From Hymenobacter rigui (GTDB taxonomy: Bacteria > Bacteroidota > Bacteroidia > Cytophagales > Hymenobacteraceae): a DNA stretch of 64,000 nucleotides. The stretch is from NCBI RefSeq assembly GCF_003944715.1, contig NZ_RWIT01000003.1, forward strand, positions 62,001 through 126,000, written 5' to 3'. Below, piece after piece: positions 7,774-15,980 of the stretch. The first letter of the stretch is position 1; each line of letters starts with the position of its first letter. The notes below the pieces were generated by a model. It searched no databases, was not told the DNA's origin, and saw only the letters and a list, made by a program, of their open reading frames with translations. A program made the translations under genes and the position numbers.

Positions 7774-9381
7774 TCAGTCAATTATTTCCAGTTCCCGGTC
7801 CTGCAACCGGCTCATGGCCGCTGCGGCCGAGTGCAGCTCGATTTCCTCGCCGTGCTCGTCCTCGATGCGGTATTCGGTGAGGCCCAGACTGGTGTCTTTC
7901 ATCACCTTTACCCACTTGTAATACTTCAGGTACCATTTCATCTGGCGGCTTACCAACCCTTTGGTGTAATAAGCGTGCAGGAAAGGATGTACCGAAAGTG
8001 TAATACCCGACTGGTTTTGAGCTACCAGCAGGTCGTCAATGCTGTTGTCGATTTCGTCCGTCACAAGGATGGACGCCGAAATCTTACCCGTGCCACCGCA
8101 GGTAGGGCACACCTCACCGGTGACAATGGCTTCGGCCGGCCGCACGCGCTGCCGGGTAATCTGAAGCAGGCCAAACTTGGTGATGGGCAGAATGGTGTAC
8201 CGCGCTTTATCATGTTTCATGATGCTGTGCACGGCATCCTCTACCTTCTTGCGGCTCTCGCCCGACTTCATATCAATGAAATCGACCACGATGATGCCGC
8301 CCATGTCGCGCAGCCGGAGCTGGCGGGCTACTTCTTTGGCGGCCGCTAGGTTCACGTGCAGGGCCGTGGCCTCCTGGTCGCCTTCCTGGTTGCTCTTGTT
8401 ACCGGAGTTTACGTCGATAACGTGCAGAGCTTCCGTGTGCTCAATAACAAGGTAGCCGCCACCGGGCACCGTTACGGTTTTGCCAAACAGCGTTTTCAGC
8501 TGCTTCTCAATGCCGTGCTGCTCGAACACTTTTACCTTGCCGGTATGCAGCTTCAGCAGGCCCAGCTTATCGGGCGCAATCTGCTGCAGGTAGCTGCGCA
8601 TCTCCTCATACATTGGCGCCGAGTCCACGGTAATGGCATCGAACGACTCGTTGAGCATGTCGCGCAGCATGGAAGAGGTGCGGCCCAGCTCACCCAGAAT
8701 CTTATCGTTGGGTTTCCCCGTCTTCAAATTCTGGAACAAGGTGTTCCACTTCTCCACCATATTCTGCATATCCCGGTCGAGCTCAGCCACCTCGCGACCC
8801 TCGGCCACGGTGCGGATAATCACGCCGAAATTGTCAGGCTTGATGGAAGCAATGAGCCGCTTGAGCCGCTCCCGCTCCGTCTTGCTGACAATCTTCTTGG
8901 ATACGCTGATGGTGTTGGAAAACGGCACCAGCACCAGGTAGCGGCCGGCCATGGAAATATCCATGGACAAGCGCGGACCCTTCGTGGAAATCGGCTCCTT
9001 GATGATTTGCACCACCAGTTGCTGGCCCTTCTTCAGGACGTTATCGATTTTGCCGACTTTGTCGAGCGTCCCGTCAAACTGGAAGGTTTTCAGGGGGCCG
9101 ACGGGTATTTTCTGCGAGTGTACGCCTTTGCCCCACTTCACCAAGGAGGGAAAATTCTCCCCCAGGTCGCCGTAGTGCAGAAAGGCGTCTTTTTGGTACC
9201 CGATGTCAATGAACGCGGCGTTCAGACCGGGCATAACTTTCTTGACCGTGCCCAGGAAGATGTCACCCACCGAGTAGGCGGTGTCGTTGCGGTCGAAATG
9301 ATATTCGATGAGCCGCTTGTCCTGTAGCAGGGCAATCCGTTCTCCGTCCTGAGTAGAATTAATGATTAATTCGTTACTCAA
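7774..9381 (-). CDS. rng: Ribonuclease E/G family (RNase G-type)
   Basis: 535 residues, the size of RNase G and lacking the long RNase E tail. An S1 RNA-binding domain comes first (GDIFLGTVKKVMPGLNAAFI, residues 39-58). The catalytic core has the two metal-binding aspartates in ALHVIDVNSG and GIIVVDFIDM, and the zinc-link cysteines in CPTCGGTGK. It cleaves single-stranded A/U-rich RNA, matures 16S rRNA 5' ends and degrades mRNA. A -7 box at 9501-9508 and a hairpin leader precede it, and the 29-residue ribosomal protein gene lies upstream on the same strand. Confidence 0.93.
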   Translation of the reverse strand: MSNELIINSTQDGERIALLQDKRLIEYHFDRNDTAYSVGDIFLGTVKKVMPGLNAAFIDIGYQKDAFLHYGDLGENFPSLVKWGKGVHSQKIPVGPLKTFQFDGTLDKVGKIDNVLKKGQQLVVQIIKEPISTKGPRLSMDISMAGRYLVLVPFSNTISVSKKIVSKTERERLKRLIASIKPDNFGVIIRTVAEGREVAELDRDMQNMVEKWNTLFQNLKTGKPNDKILGELGRTSSMLRDMLNESFDAITVDSAPMYEEMRSYLQQIAPDKLGLLKLHTGKVKVFEQHGIEKQLKTLFGKTVTVPGGGYLVIEHTEALHVIDVNSGNKSNQEGDQEATALHVNLAAAKEVARQLRLRDMGGIIVVDFIDMKSGESRKKVEDAVHSIMKHDKARYTILPITKFGLLQITRQRVRPAEAIVTGEVCPTCGGTGKISASILVTDEIDNSIDDLLVAQNQSGITLSVHPFLHAYYTKGLVSRQMKWYLKYYKWVKVMKDTSLGLTEYRIEDEHGEEIELHSAAAAMSRLQDRELEIID

Positions 9382-9446
9382 TGGATTAAGCGGTTAGAAT
9401 GGCTGCTGCTGAGCGTTGGCCAGTTGCCGCTGCCCCCGAAACCCGT

Positions 9447-9484
9447 AAAGGGAAGCCGGTGCACCAAGGCACCAGCTTCCCTTT
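9447..9484. other. Hairpin in the rng leader
   Basis: Arms 9447-9462 and 9469-9484 pair over 15 positions with one internal mismatch and a 6-base loop. It sits between the candidate rng promoter box (9501-9508) and the start codon (9381), so the rng mRNA should carry it in its 5' untranslated region. It could equally be a terminator for the small gene upstream. Confidence 0.5.
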
Positions 9485-9500
9485 CGAGCCACGGGGAAAG

Positions 9501-9508
9501 CAAACTTA
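9501..9508 (-). promoter_or_regulatory. -7 promoter box for rng
   Basis: Minus-strand TAAGTTTG matches TAnnTTTG exactly, about 120 bases before the rng ATG. The -33 element is not obvious. Confidence 0.4.
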
Positions 9509-9593
9509 TGGCCACTCTCAGAGAACCTAAGTGATAGATAGACGAGCCGCTGAACATATCAGAAACAGCCCGTCAGCAAAACCCCGGGAGGGC

Positions 9594-9683
9594 TTACTTC
9601 TTCTTGTGACGGTTCTTGCGCAGACGCTTTTTCCGCTTGTGAGTGGCAATCTTATGACGCTTTCTCTTTTTACCGCAGGGCAT
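9594..9683 (-). CDS. AURKAIP1/COX24-domain small ribosomal protein (mS38-like), 29 aa
   Basis: ATG at 9683, TAA at 9594. The peptide starts MPCGKKRKRHK, continues IATHKRKKRLRKNRHKKK and is more than half Lys/Arg/His. This is the tiny AURKAIP1/COX24 domain protein found across Bacteroidota, homologous to mitochondrial ribosomal protein mS38, and thought to sit on the small ribosomal subunit. It is too short for routine gene finders. It lies upstream of rng on the same strand, an RNA-related neighbourhood. The residue pattern is distinctive, so the call is firm although the exact ribosomal position is from family knowledge. Confidence 0.85.
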   Translation of the reverse strand: MPCGKKRKRHKIATHKRKKRLRKNRHKKK

Positions 9684-9719
9684 GTTGATGTGGGTTAAGT
9701 GGTTGAATGGTTTGTTTTG

Positions 9720-9789
9720 TTAGTTGTCAGTTACTTGTTATTAGTTGTCAGAAAATTCCGACAACTAATAACAAGTAACTGACAACTAA
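9720..9789. repeat. Perfect 30-base inverted repeat of short words
   Basis: Arms 9720-9749 and 9760-9789 are perfect complements around a 10-base loop. Each arm is itself repetitive, built from variants of TTAGTTGTCAG and TTACTTGTTA. It fills the gap between the small ribosomal protein and the TPR gene and ends two bases before the TPR stop codon. A one-arm relative lies at 26001-26032. Confidence 0.85.
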
Positions 9790-9790
9790 T

Positions 9791-10714
9791 TTATTGCAGC
9801 TTTTTCAGCTCTTCATCCACCGAGGCAGCCAGGGCCGGATCGGGGCTGATGCTTTTGGCTTTCAGGAAGGCTTTTTTGGCTTCTTCCTTCGCGCCGGTTT
9901 TGGCTAACGTGACGCCAAGATAAAACTGTCCGTTGACGTTTTCGGGGTTTACTTTCGTCAATTCCTGAAAACGCCCCACGGCTTTATCAAACTGGCCGCT
10001 CTGAATTGCCAGTAAACCAAGGTTATACAACGCTTTTTCGTTGCGCGGATCTGCTGCCAGAACTTCCCGGATTAACGTAATACCCTGCACCGGGTTGGTG
10101 CTGGACATATATGCCATACCCAGGTTGGTCTTGGCATCGAGGTTGTCGGGGTTGTTCTTCAACACCTTTTCATACAGCTCCATGCACTTGGCCCCGAGCA
10201 GCTTCTGGCGGGCCTCAGTGGTAGCAAAGCTGTACGCCTCGAAATACTCGTCGGCGGCACGTTTCCAGGTTTGCTCGCCGGGGCGGGCAATGGCCATCTG
10301 CTCCAGATAGTAACCGGCACTGTCGAACCGCTCCACCGCCTTATACTTTTCCGCCAGCTGCTGCGCCAGACGAAGCCGGGCTGCCTGATCGGTTTCGGCG
10401 GTGAACTTACCAACCAATGCGCTGATTTCCCGGCGCTGAGCTGGGGGCAACGTCATGTGAGGCTGTTCGGCGGTGCCATTCTGCTCATGGCTACCGGCGG
10501 GGTGACCGTGCTCATCGAGGCCACTGGCAGCCGTAGAGGGCGCGGCTGCTCCCTGGTCACGATTAGCCGTACGGGCCGCATCCTGCGCAAGAGTTCCTTT
10601 GCCCTCCTTGGGTTTCACAATTACCTTCGGCAACAAAAACAAACCGGCCGCCAGCGCAAACGCCAGGGCCAGCACAAGTAGTTGATGCTTGGAAGAAGAG
10701 GTGGTAGTAGCCAT
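9791..10714 (-). CDS. Membrane-anchored TPR-repeat protein
   Basis: 307 residues from the ATG at 10714; the frame extends 22 codons upstream without a better start. One N-terminal membrane helix (LLVLALAFALAAGLFLLP), a low-complexity linker, then at least four tetratricopeptide repeats, for example NLDAKTNLGMAYMSSTNPVQ, KALYNLGLLAIQSGQFDKAV and NGQFYLGVTLAKTGAKEEAK. It should face the periplasm and act as a protein-protein scaffold. It follows the HU gene after 84 bases on the same strand, a pairing that I believe is common in Bacteroidota. The specific partner is unknown. Confidence 0.8.
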   Translation of the reverse strand: MATTTSSSKHQLLVLALAFALAAGLFLLPKVIVKPKEGKGTLAQDAARTANRDQGAAAPSTAASGLDEHGHPAGSHEQNGTAEQPHMTLPPAQRREISALVGKFTAETDQAARLRLAQQLAEKYKAVERFDSAGYYLEQMAIARPGEQTWKRAADEYFEAYSFATTEARQKLLGAKCMELYEKVLKNNPDNLDAKTNLGMAYMSSTNPVQGITLIREVLAADPRNEKALYNLGLLAIQSGQFDKAVGRFQELTKVNPENVNGQFYLGVTLAKTGAKEEAKKAFLKAKSISPDPALAASVDEELKKLQ

Positions 10715-10798
10715 CAGCACGGGAAAAAAGCCGGCCGCCAGGTCCCCGGTTACAGGGAGGCCCGGCGGCTCAGCCGGCAACTGAATGGTGCAGGATGC

Positions 10799-11101
10799 TT
10801 AAGCAGCCAGCTCCTTGATTTTCTTGCTGTTTTTGATCTTACCAATGAAGGTCTTCGACGGCTTGAAGCTGGGGATGAAATGCTCGTCGATGATAATCGA
10901 CGTGTTTTTCGAGATGTTACGGGCTACTTTTTTAGCGCGCTTCTTGTTTACGAAAGAGCCAAAGCCACGCACATAAATGTTGTTGCCTTCAGCCATTGAA
11001 TCCTTCACGACTTTGAAGAAGGCTTCTACGGTAGCCGAAACGTCTGCTTTCTCGATGCCGGTCTTGTCGGCAATTTCGGCAATTACTTCTGCTTTAGTCA
11101 C
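10799..11101 (-). CDS. HU/IHF-family DNA-binding protein
   Basis: 100 residues from a GTG start, the standard HU length plus a short tail. It begins MTKAEVIAEIADKTGIEK (dimerisation helices) and has the beta-arm signature VRGFGSFVNKKRAKKVARNI, followed by FIPSFKPSKTF. The usual arm-tip motif GRNP is replaced by ARNISKNTS, as in many Bacteroidota HU paralogues. It binds and bends DNA as a dimer and compacts the nucleoid. Its promoter at 11211-11241 is the best consensus match in the window, and a structured leader of about 100 bases separates it from the start codon. Confidence 0.9.
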   Translation of the reverse strand: MTKAEVIAEIADKTGIEKADVSATVEAFFKVVKDSMAEGNNIYVRGFGSFVNKKRAKKVARNISKNTSIIIDEHFIPSFKPSKTFIGKIKNSKKIKELAA

Positions 11102-11157
11102 GCTGGTAAGTGTACTAGGGAGTGAAAAATATTCTGATTGGCAAAAAGGATGCCTTT

Positions 11158-11206
11158 CCTCAAAACGTAAGCACTTGCCCGGTAAGAGTTTGCCTGCGTT
11201 TTGAGG
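11158..11206 (-). other. Hairpin at the 5' end of the HU transcript
   Basis: Perfect 10-base arms 11158-11167 and 11197-11206 (CCTCAAAACG on the plus strand and its complement). The outer edge falls within a few bases of the predicted transcription start, so the HU mRNA should begin with this stem. Such 5' stems can protect mRNA from decay. Confidence 0.5.
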
Positions 11207-11210
11207 GGCA

Positions 11211-11241
11211 CAAAGGTAGTCCGCTTTTTTGGTTTTGCAAA
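11211..11241 (-). promoter_or_regulatory. Consensus Bacteroidota promoter of the HU gene
   Basis: On the minus strand: TTTG (11241-11238), a 19-base spacer, then TACCTTTG (11218-11211). This matches the TTTG-N19-TAnnTTTG consensus of the primary sigma factor of Bacteroidota exactly. Predicted transcription start is near 11205, giving a leader of about 100 bases. Confidence 0.75.
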
Positions 11242-11302
11242 CCGTTTTCCCGCAATCCGCACCGGTGTCATGATTGCATCCAACTAATTCTTTCTCAAAG
11301 CC

Positions 11303-12394
11303 TTGAGTTTAGTCCTAACCGATCCTGCCCGTCTCTGGTTTTCCGCCGCCCTGCTCAACTGGTACCCACGCCACCGCCGCGACCTGCCCTGGCGCCACAC
11401 TCGTGACCCGTACGCCATATGGTTATCGGAGGTAATTCTGCAGCAAACCCGGGTGAAACAGGGCCTCCCCTACTACCTGGATTTTATCACCTCTTACCCC
11501 ACCGTACAGGACCTGGCTGCTGCCCCGCAGGACGAGGTACTGCGCCACTGGCAGGGCTTGGGTTACTACTCGCGGGCCCGCAACATGCACCATACGGCTC
11601 AGCAGGTGGTGCAGGAATACGGCGGGCAGTTTCCGGGCTCTTACCAAGAGCTGCTGAAGCTGCGCGGTGTGGGCCAGTACACTGCGGCCGCTATTGCCTC
11701 TTTCGCATACGATGAACAAGTAGCCGTACTCGACGGCAACGTATTCCGGGTGCTGGCGCGGGTGTTTGGCTTCACACAGGATATTGCTGCCCCGGCCAGC
11801 CGTAAGGTTTTCCAGCAGCTGGCCGATACGCTGATTCCGGCCGAGCAGCCGGCCGAGTTCAACCAAGCCATTATGGAGTTTGGGGCCATCCAGTGCACCC
11901 CGGCAAAACCTGACTGCCTGTTCTGTCCACTACAGCAGCAGTGCTTCGCATTCCAGCACGGTATGGTGCAGGAGCTGCCGGTGAAAAGCAAGGCCAAGGC
12001 CGCCCGCACCCGCTACTTCCACTACCTGGTGCTACGCCACGCCAATACAGTGTACCTGCGCAAGCGTGGGCCCAAGGATATTTGGGAAGGACTCTACGAT
12101 TTCGCGCTGCACGAGACGGAATCGGCTGAGCTGCCGGCGGTGGCCGTAGTGGAGGTGGTGGAAAGTCTGGGTGGCCGTGTGGCTACGAACCGGGCCGAGG
12201 AACCAGTGGCCGCGCTGCGGCACGTACTGAGCCATCAGAAAGTGGAAGCGAAGTTTCATGCGGTATGGCTGCAGGAGCCGCTACCGGCCGCTACACTGGC
12301 CGCCACTGGCTTGGCCCCCTACCAGGCCGCCGAAATTGAGGAGCTGCCGAAATCAATTCTTATTACCAATTATATTAGCAATTCAGGAATTTAA
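11303..12394 (+). CDS. mutY: A/G-specific adenine glycosylase MutY
   Basis: 363 residues from a TTG start at 11303; no ATG or GTG fits, and the family N-terminus WYPRHRRDLPWRHTRDPY follows within 20 residues. The HhH-GPD core has the catalytic glutamate in WLSEVILQQT, the helix-hairpin-helix LRGVGQYTAAAI and the catalytic aspartate in VLDGNVFRVLAR. The [4Fe-4S] loop is C-x6-C-x2-C-x5-C in CTPAKPDCLFCPLQQQC. The C-terminal NUDIX-like domain recognises 8-oxoguanine. It removes adenine mispaired with 8-oxoG. Divergent from HU and followed by ssb on the same strand. Confidence 0.95.
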   Translation: MSLVLTDPARLWFSAALLNWYPRHRRDLPWRHTRDPYAIWLSEVILQQTRVKQGLPYYLDFITSYPTVQDLAAAPQDEVLRHWQGLGYYSRARNMHHTAQQVVQEYGGQFPGSYQELLKLRGVGQYTAAAIASFAYDEQVAVLDGNVFRVLARVFGFTQDIAAPASRKVFQQLADTLIPAEQPAEFNQAIMEFGAIQCTPAKPDCLFCPLQQQCFAFQHGMVQELPVKSKAKAARTRYFHYLVLRHANTVYLRKRGPKDIWEGLYDFALHETESAELPAVAVVEVVESLGGRVATNRAEEPVAALRHVLSHQKVEAKFHAVWLQEPLPAATLAATGLAPYQAAEIEELPKSILITNYISNSGI

Positions 12395-12407
12395 ACACCT
12401 AACTATA

Positions 12408-12438
12408 TTGGCAAATAATATCATATTTACTATCTTTA
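12408..12438 (+). promoter_or_regulatory. Promoter of ssb
   Basis: TTG at 12408-12410, 20-base spacer, then TATCTTTA at 12431-12438, close to TTG-N19/21-TAnnTTTG, about 55 bases before the ssb ATG in a locally A+T-rich stretch. Confidence 0.5.
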
Positions 12439-12493
12439 TACGTCAGTACTCAGTTCTTATTTCTTTACTTTCAACTACTTCTCTTCAAAGCGT

Positions 12494-12913
12494 ATGGCAA
12501 GCGTAAACAAAGTAATTCTAATTGGCCATTTGGGCAAAGACCCCGAAGTTCGGCATCTGGAAGGCGGCAACTCGGTAGCCAACTTTACGATGGCTACCAA
12601 TGAATACTATAAAGACAAGCAGGGTAACCGCGTGGAGCGCACCGAGTGGCACACCGTAGCCGCGTGGCGCGGCTTGGCCGAATTGGCTGAAAAGTACTTG
12701 CGTAAAGGCCAGCAGGTATACGTAGAGGGCCGCATCCGTACCCGCCAGTACCAGGATAAGGACAACCAGACGCGCTACGTGACGGAAATTATAGCCGAAG
12801 AAATTTCTTTGCTGAGTAACCGCCCAGCCACTGATTCTGCACAACCCGTAGTGGCGGCGGAAACGCCTACCACTTTCCGCCAGGAACCAGAGCTGGACCA
12901 GTTACCATTTTAA
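12494..12913 (+). CDS. ssb: Single-stranded DNA-binding protein SSB
   Basis: 139 residues. The OB fold starts MASVNKVILIGHLGKDPEVR, with FTMATNEYYKD and EWHTVAAWRGLAELAEKYLR, and ends in YVTEIIAEEISLL. A short linker leads to the acidic tail ending DQLPF, which recruits partner proteins. It binds single-stranded DNA as a tetramer during replication and repair. Located between mutY and gldD with its own promoter and a terminator 20 bases downstream. Confidence 0.95.
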   Translation: MASVNKVILIGHLGKDPEVRHLEGGNSVANFTMATNEYYKDKQGNRVERTEWHTVAAWRGLAELAEKYLRKGQQVYVEGRIRTRQYQDKDNQTRYVTEIIAEEISLLSNRPATDSAQPVVAAETPTTFRQEPELDQLPF

Positions 12914-12933
12914 CCGTCTGCTTTCTTTCAACG

Positions 12934-12970
12934 AAAACCCCGCCGGAGCCCTGTGCCCCGGTGGGGTTTT
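12934..12970 (+). terminator. Terminator of ssb
   Basis: Stem of 13 positions (12934-12946 with 12958-12970, one mismatch), GC-rich, followed by a T-run. Twenty bases past the ssb stop. Confidence 0.8.
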
Positions 12971-13014
12971 TATTAGGTAGATTTTTCCGGGCGGAGCCGG
13001 AACGCGGGCCGCCG

Positions 13015-13040
13015 TTGCGCCGGTTTCTTGGCTACCTTTA
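13015..13040 (+). promoter_or_regulatory. Possible promoter of gldD
   Basis: TTG at 13015-13017 and TACCTTTA at 13033-13040 with a 15-base spacer (shorter than usual), about 25 bases before the gldD start. Weak but consistent with separate transcription of gldD after the ssb terminator. Confidence 0.35.
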
Positions 13041-13064
13041 CTACTTCATTCGTCCCGCTTCCGC

Positions 13065-13661
13065 ATGGCCGTTTCTTCCTCTTTGCGAGCCGCTGCGGCG
13101 GTTAGCACACTGCTCACGCTGGCTGCCGGCTGCACCTCGGCTCCCGATTTCACGCCCAAGCCCAAGGGCTACAACCGCATCGATTTGCCGCCGCATGCCT
13201 ACCAGCAGCTGGCGCCTGGTCGGCCGTACACGTTCGAGTACTCGCGCTACGCCAAAATTCTGCGCGACTCCTCCTACCTAGCCCAGCCGAACTGGATTAA
13301 CGTGTACTATCCGCAGTTGAAAGCCAACGTGCAGATTACGTACGCCGACCTCAAAGGCCGGCCGCAGTTATATACCAAGCTGCTGGAAGATGCCCGCAAG
13401 CTCACCAGCAAGCACGAAATCAAAGCCACGGCCATCGACGAAACTACTCTCAAAACGCCCCATGGCATGCGCGTGGCCGTATTTGAGCTGCAGGGCGAGG
13501 TACCCAGCCAGTTCCAGTTCTACACTACCGACAGCACCCGCCACTTCTTCCGTGGAGCGCTGTATTTCCGCACCGCCACCGCCAACGACTCGCTGGCTCC
13601 GGTGATTGAGTACGTAAAGCAGGACGTAGTACGGCTGCTGAACACGCTGCAATACAAGTAA
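13065..13661 (+). CDS. gldD: Gliding motility lipoprotein GldD
   Basis: 198 residues with lipobox LAAGC (Cys23). The family signature follows at once: PKPKGYNRIDLPPHAYQQL, then the strand-rich part WINVYYPQLKANVQITYADL and the C-terminal FRGALYFRTATANDSLAPVI. GldD is required for gliding in flavobacteria and is an outer-envelope lipoprotein of unknown activity. In flavobacteria it sits directly after gldE, in a mutY-ssb-gldE-gldD order. Here gldE is absent and gldD follows ssb after 150 bases, with recG next. Confidence 0.88.
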   Translation: MAVSSSLRAAAAVSTLLTLAAGCTSAPDFTPKPKGYNRIDLPPHAYQQLAPGRPYTFEYSRYAKILRDSSYLAQPNWINVYYPQLKANVQITYADLKGRPQLYTKLLEDARKLTSKHEIKATAIDETTLKTPHGMRVAVFELQGEVPSQFQFYTTDSTRHFFRGALYFRTATANDSLAPVIEYVKQDVVRLLNTLQYK

Positions 13662-13759
13662 CTGTCAAATTGTTGAACTGGTGAACGGCTTGATGGCCGC
13701 TTGTTTTCCTTGCCGAGGGCGCAAACCCTCCAGCCGTTCAGCAATCCAGCCATTTTCCC

Positions 13760-15859
13760 TTGAGCAACTTCTTTCAGACCAAGATTGAGTACCTGCGGGG
13801 CGTGGGCCTGCAGCGGGCCCAGCTGCTGCAAAAGGAACTAGGCCTGTTCACGTACGGCGACCTAATCCAACGCTATCCGTTCCGCTACCTCGACCGCACC
13901 CAGTTCTACAACATCTGCGACCTGCACGATGACCTGCCGTTTGTGCAGGTGAAGGGCATTCTGCGCAACCGCGAGGTAGTGGGCGAAGGCCCCAAGAAGC
14001 GCATGGTGGCTAAAGTGGCCGATGCCAGCGGGGAGCTAGAGCTGGTGTGGTTCAAGGGCGTGAATTACCTGGAAAAGGTGATTAAAAACCACCAGGAGTA
14101 CATCGTGTTCGGCAAGCCCACCATGTTCAACGGCCGCCCCCAGATGGCGCACCCGGAAATGGAAGAGGTAACCGAGCAGAAAGCCGGCCAGAGCTACCTC
14201 CAGCCGGTGTACAACACTTCCGAGAAGCTCAAAAACTACCACCGCGTTGATAGTAAGGCCATCATGCGCATGGTGGCCGATCTGCTGAAGATTGCCCTGC
14301 CCCAGGTGCAGGAAACCCTGTCGCCGGCCCTGATTCAGCAGTACGGGCTAATGGACAAGGCCACGGCCATCCAGCAGATTCACTTCCCCCAGAGCACCGA
14401 GTTGCTCCAGACGGCCCGCTTCCGCCTCAAGTTTGAGGAGCTGTTTTACGTGCAGCTTAAGCTGCTGCGCCAGCGCGACCAGCGCAAGGTTACGCTGGCG
14501 GGACAGATCTTTAAGGAGGTGCCCACGCTGGTGCATTTCTATAAGAACGTGATGCCCTTCGACCTCACCGGGGCCCAGAAGCGCGTCATCCACGACATCT
14601 ACAAGGATTTCTGCGCAGGCCAGCAGATGAACCGGCTGCTACAGGGCGACGTGGGCTCAGGCAAAACCATCGTAGCCTTCATCAGCATGCTCATGGCCGC
14701 CGACAACGGCGCGCAAAGCTGTCTGATGGCCCCCACCGAAATCCTGGCCGACCAGCACTACGTGGGCCTGAAGGGCTTTGCCGACTTGCTGGGGCTGAAA
14801 ATCGGGAAGCTCACGGGTAGCACCCGCACCGCCGAGCGGCGCGTGCTGCACGAGCAGCTGCGCTCCGGCGAGATGCACATGCTGGTGGGCACCCACGCCC
14901 TGCTCGAAGACGTGGTGCAGTTCAAGAACCTGGGCCTGACCATTATGGACGAGCAGCACCGCTTCGGGGTGGCGCAGCGCTCCAAGCTCTGGCAGAAAAA
15001 TCCCCACGTGATTCCGCACGTGCTGGTGATGACAGCCACGCCCATTCCGCGCACCCTGGCCATGACGCTCTACGGCGACCTGGACGTGTCGGTGATTGAC
15101 GAGCTGCCGGCCGGCCGCAAGCCCATCGTGACGGTGCACCGCTTTGATAGCAACCGCCTCAAGGTATTCGGCTTCCTACGCGACCAGATCCGGCTGGGCC
15201 GGCAGGTGTACATCGTGTACCCGCTCATCGAGGAAAGCGAAACCATGGCCGACTACAAGGACCTCATGGACGGCTACGAGAGTGTGGCCCGCGCCTTCCC
15301 CGAGTTCCAGATCAGCATTGTGCACGGCCGCATGAGCGCCGCCGAAAAGGACGCCGAAATGCAGCGCTTCGTGAAAAACGAAACCCAGATTATGGTGGCC
15401 ACTACCGTAATTGAGGTAGGCGTAAACGTGCCGAATGCCTCCGTGATGGTGATTGAGAGCACCGAGCGGTTCGGCCTCTCGCAGCTGCACCAGCTGCGCG
15501 GCCGCGTGGGCCGGGGCGCCGACCAGAGCTACTGCATTCTGATGAGCGGCTACAAGCTCAGCAAGGATTCGCGCACCCGCATCGAAACAATGGTGCGCAC
15601 CAACAACGGCTTCGAAATTGCCGACATCGACCTGAAGCTGCGCGGTCCCGGCGACCTGATGGGCACCCAACAGAGCGGCGTGCTGGACCTGCTGATTGCT
15701 GACCTGGCAAAGGACGGCCGCATCCTGAGCGAAAGCCGGGCGGCGGCTCAGGCTATTCTGGCCGAAGACCCTAACCTGGCAAAACCCGAAAACCAGGCTA
15801 TCCGCCGTCACATCGAGAGCCTGCCGGCTACGGCCGTGAACTGGAGCCGCATCAGCTAG
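13760..15859 (+). CDS. recG: ATP-dependent DNA helicase RecG
   Basis: 699 residues, full length for RecG, from a TTG start. The N-terminal wedge domain (OB fold) includes FVQVKGILRNREVVGEG. The helicase core has Walker A GDVGSGKT, the Walker B variant IMDEQHRFG, motif III VMTATPIPRTL, and motifs V-VI in VATTVIEVGVNVPNA and HQLRGRVGRG. The C-terminal TRG-like region (LRGPGDLMGTQQSG) couples ATP use to branch migration. It rescues stalled replication forks and processes Holliday junctions. The window's other repair gene, mutY, lies 1.4 kb upstream. Confidence 0.95.
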   Translation: MSNFFQTKIEYLRGVGLQRAQLLQKELGLFTYGDLIQRYPFRYLDRTQFYNICDLHDDLPFVQVKGILRNREVVGEGPKKRMVAKVADASGELELVWFKGVNYLEKVIKNHQEYIVFGKPTMFNGRPQMAHPEMEEVTEQKAGQSYLQPVYNTSEKLKNYHRVDSKAIMRMVADLLKIALPQVQETLSPALIQQYGLMDKATAIQQIHFPQSTELLQTARFRLKFEELFYVQLKLLRQRDQRKVTLAGQIFKEVPTLVHFYKNVMPFDLTGAQKRVIHDIYKDFCAGQQMNRLLQGDVGSGKTIVAFISMLMAADNGAQSCLMAPTEILADQHYVGLKGFADLLGLKIGKLTGSTRTAERRVLHEQLRSGEMHMLVGTHALLEDVVQFKNLGLTIMDEQHRFGVAQRSKLWQKNPHVIPHVLVMTATPIPRTLAMTLYGDLDVSVIDELPAGRKPIVTVHRFDSNRLKVFGFLRDQIRLGRQVYIVYPLIEESETMADYKDLMDGYESVARAFPEFQISIVHGRMSAAEKDAEMQRFVKNETQIMVATTVIEVGVNVPNASVMVIESTERFGLSQLHQLRGRVGRGADQSYCILMSGYKLSKDSRTRIETMVRTNNGFEIADIDLKLRGPGDLMGTQQSGVLDLLIADLAKDGRILSESRAAAQAILAEDPNLAKPENQAIRRHIESLPATAVNWSRIS

Positions 15860-15893
15860 CCCATTCCCAATTGCTTGACGGATGACATAAAAC

Positions 15894-15932
15894 AGCCCGG
15901 CCGCCTACAGAATAGTAGCAGCCGGGCTTTTA
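15894..15932 (+). terminator. Terminator of recG
   Basis: AGCCCGGC (15894-15901) pairs with GCCGGGCT (15921-15928), 19-base loop, then TTT. Lies 35 bases past the recG stop. Confidence 0.65.
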
Positions 15933-15941
15933 TGTGAAGCA

Positions 15942-15972
15942 TAAAAAAGACGACTTTATTAGAAAGTCGTCT
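15942..15972 (-). terminator. Terminator of the minus-strand small gene at 15981
   Basis: On the minus strand: perfect 10-base stem AGACGACTTT (15972-15963 with 15957-15948), 5-base loop, immediately followed by six T (15947-15942). It begins nine bases after the stop codon of the small gene, which supports that gene being real. Confidence 0.8.
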
Positions 15973-15980
15973 GCCGAGGG

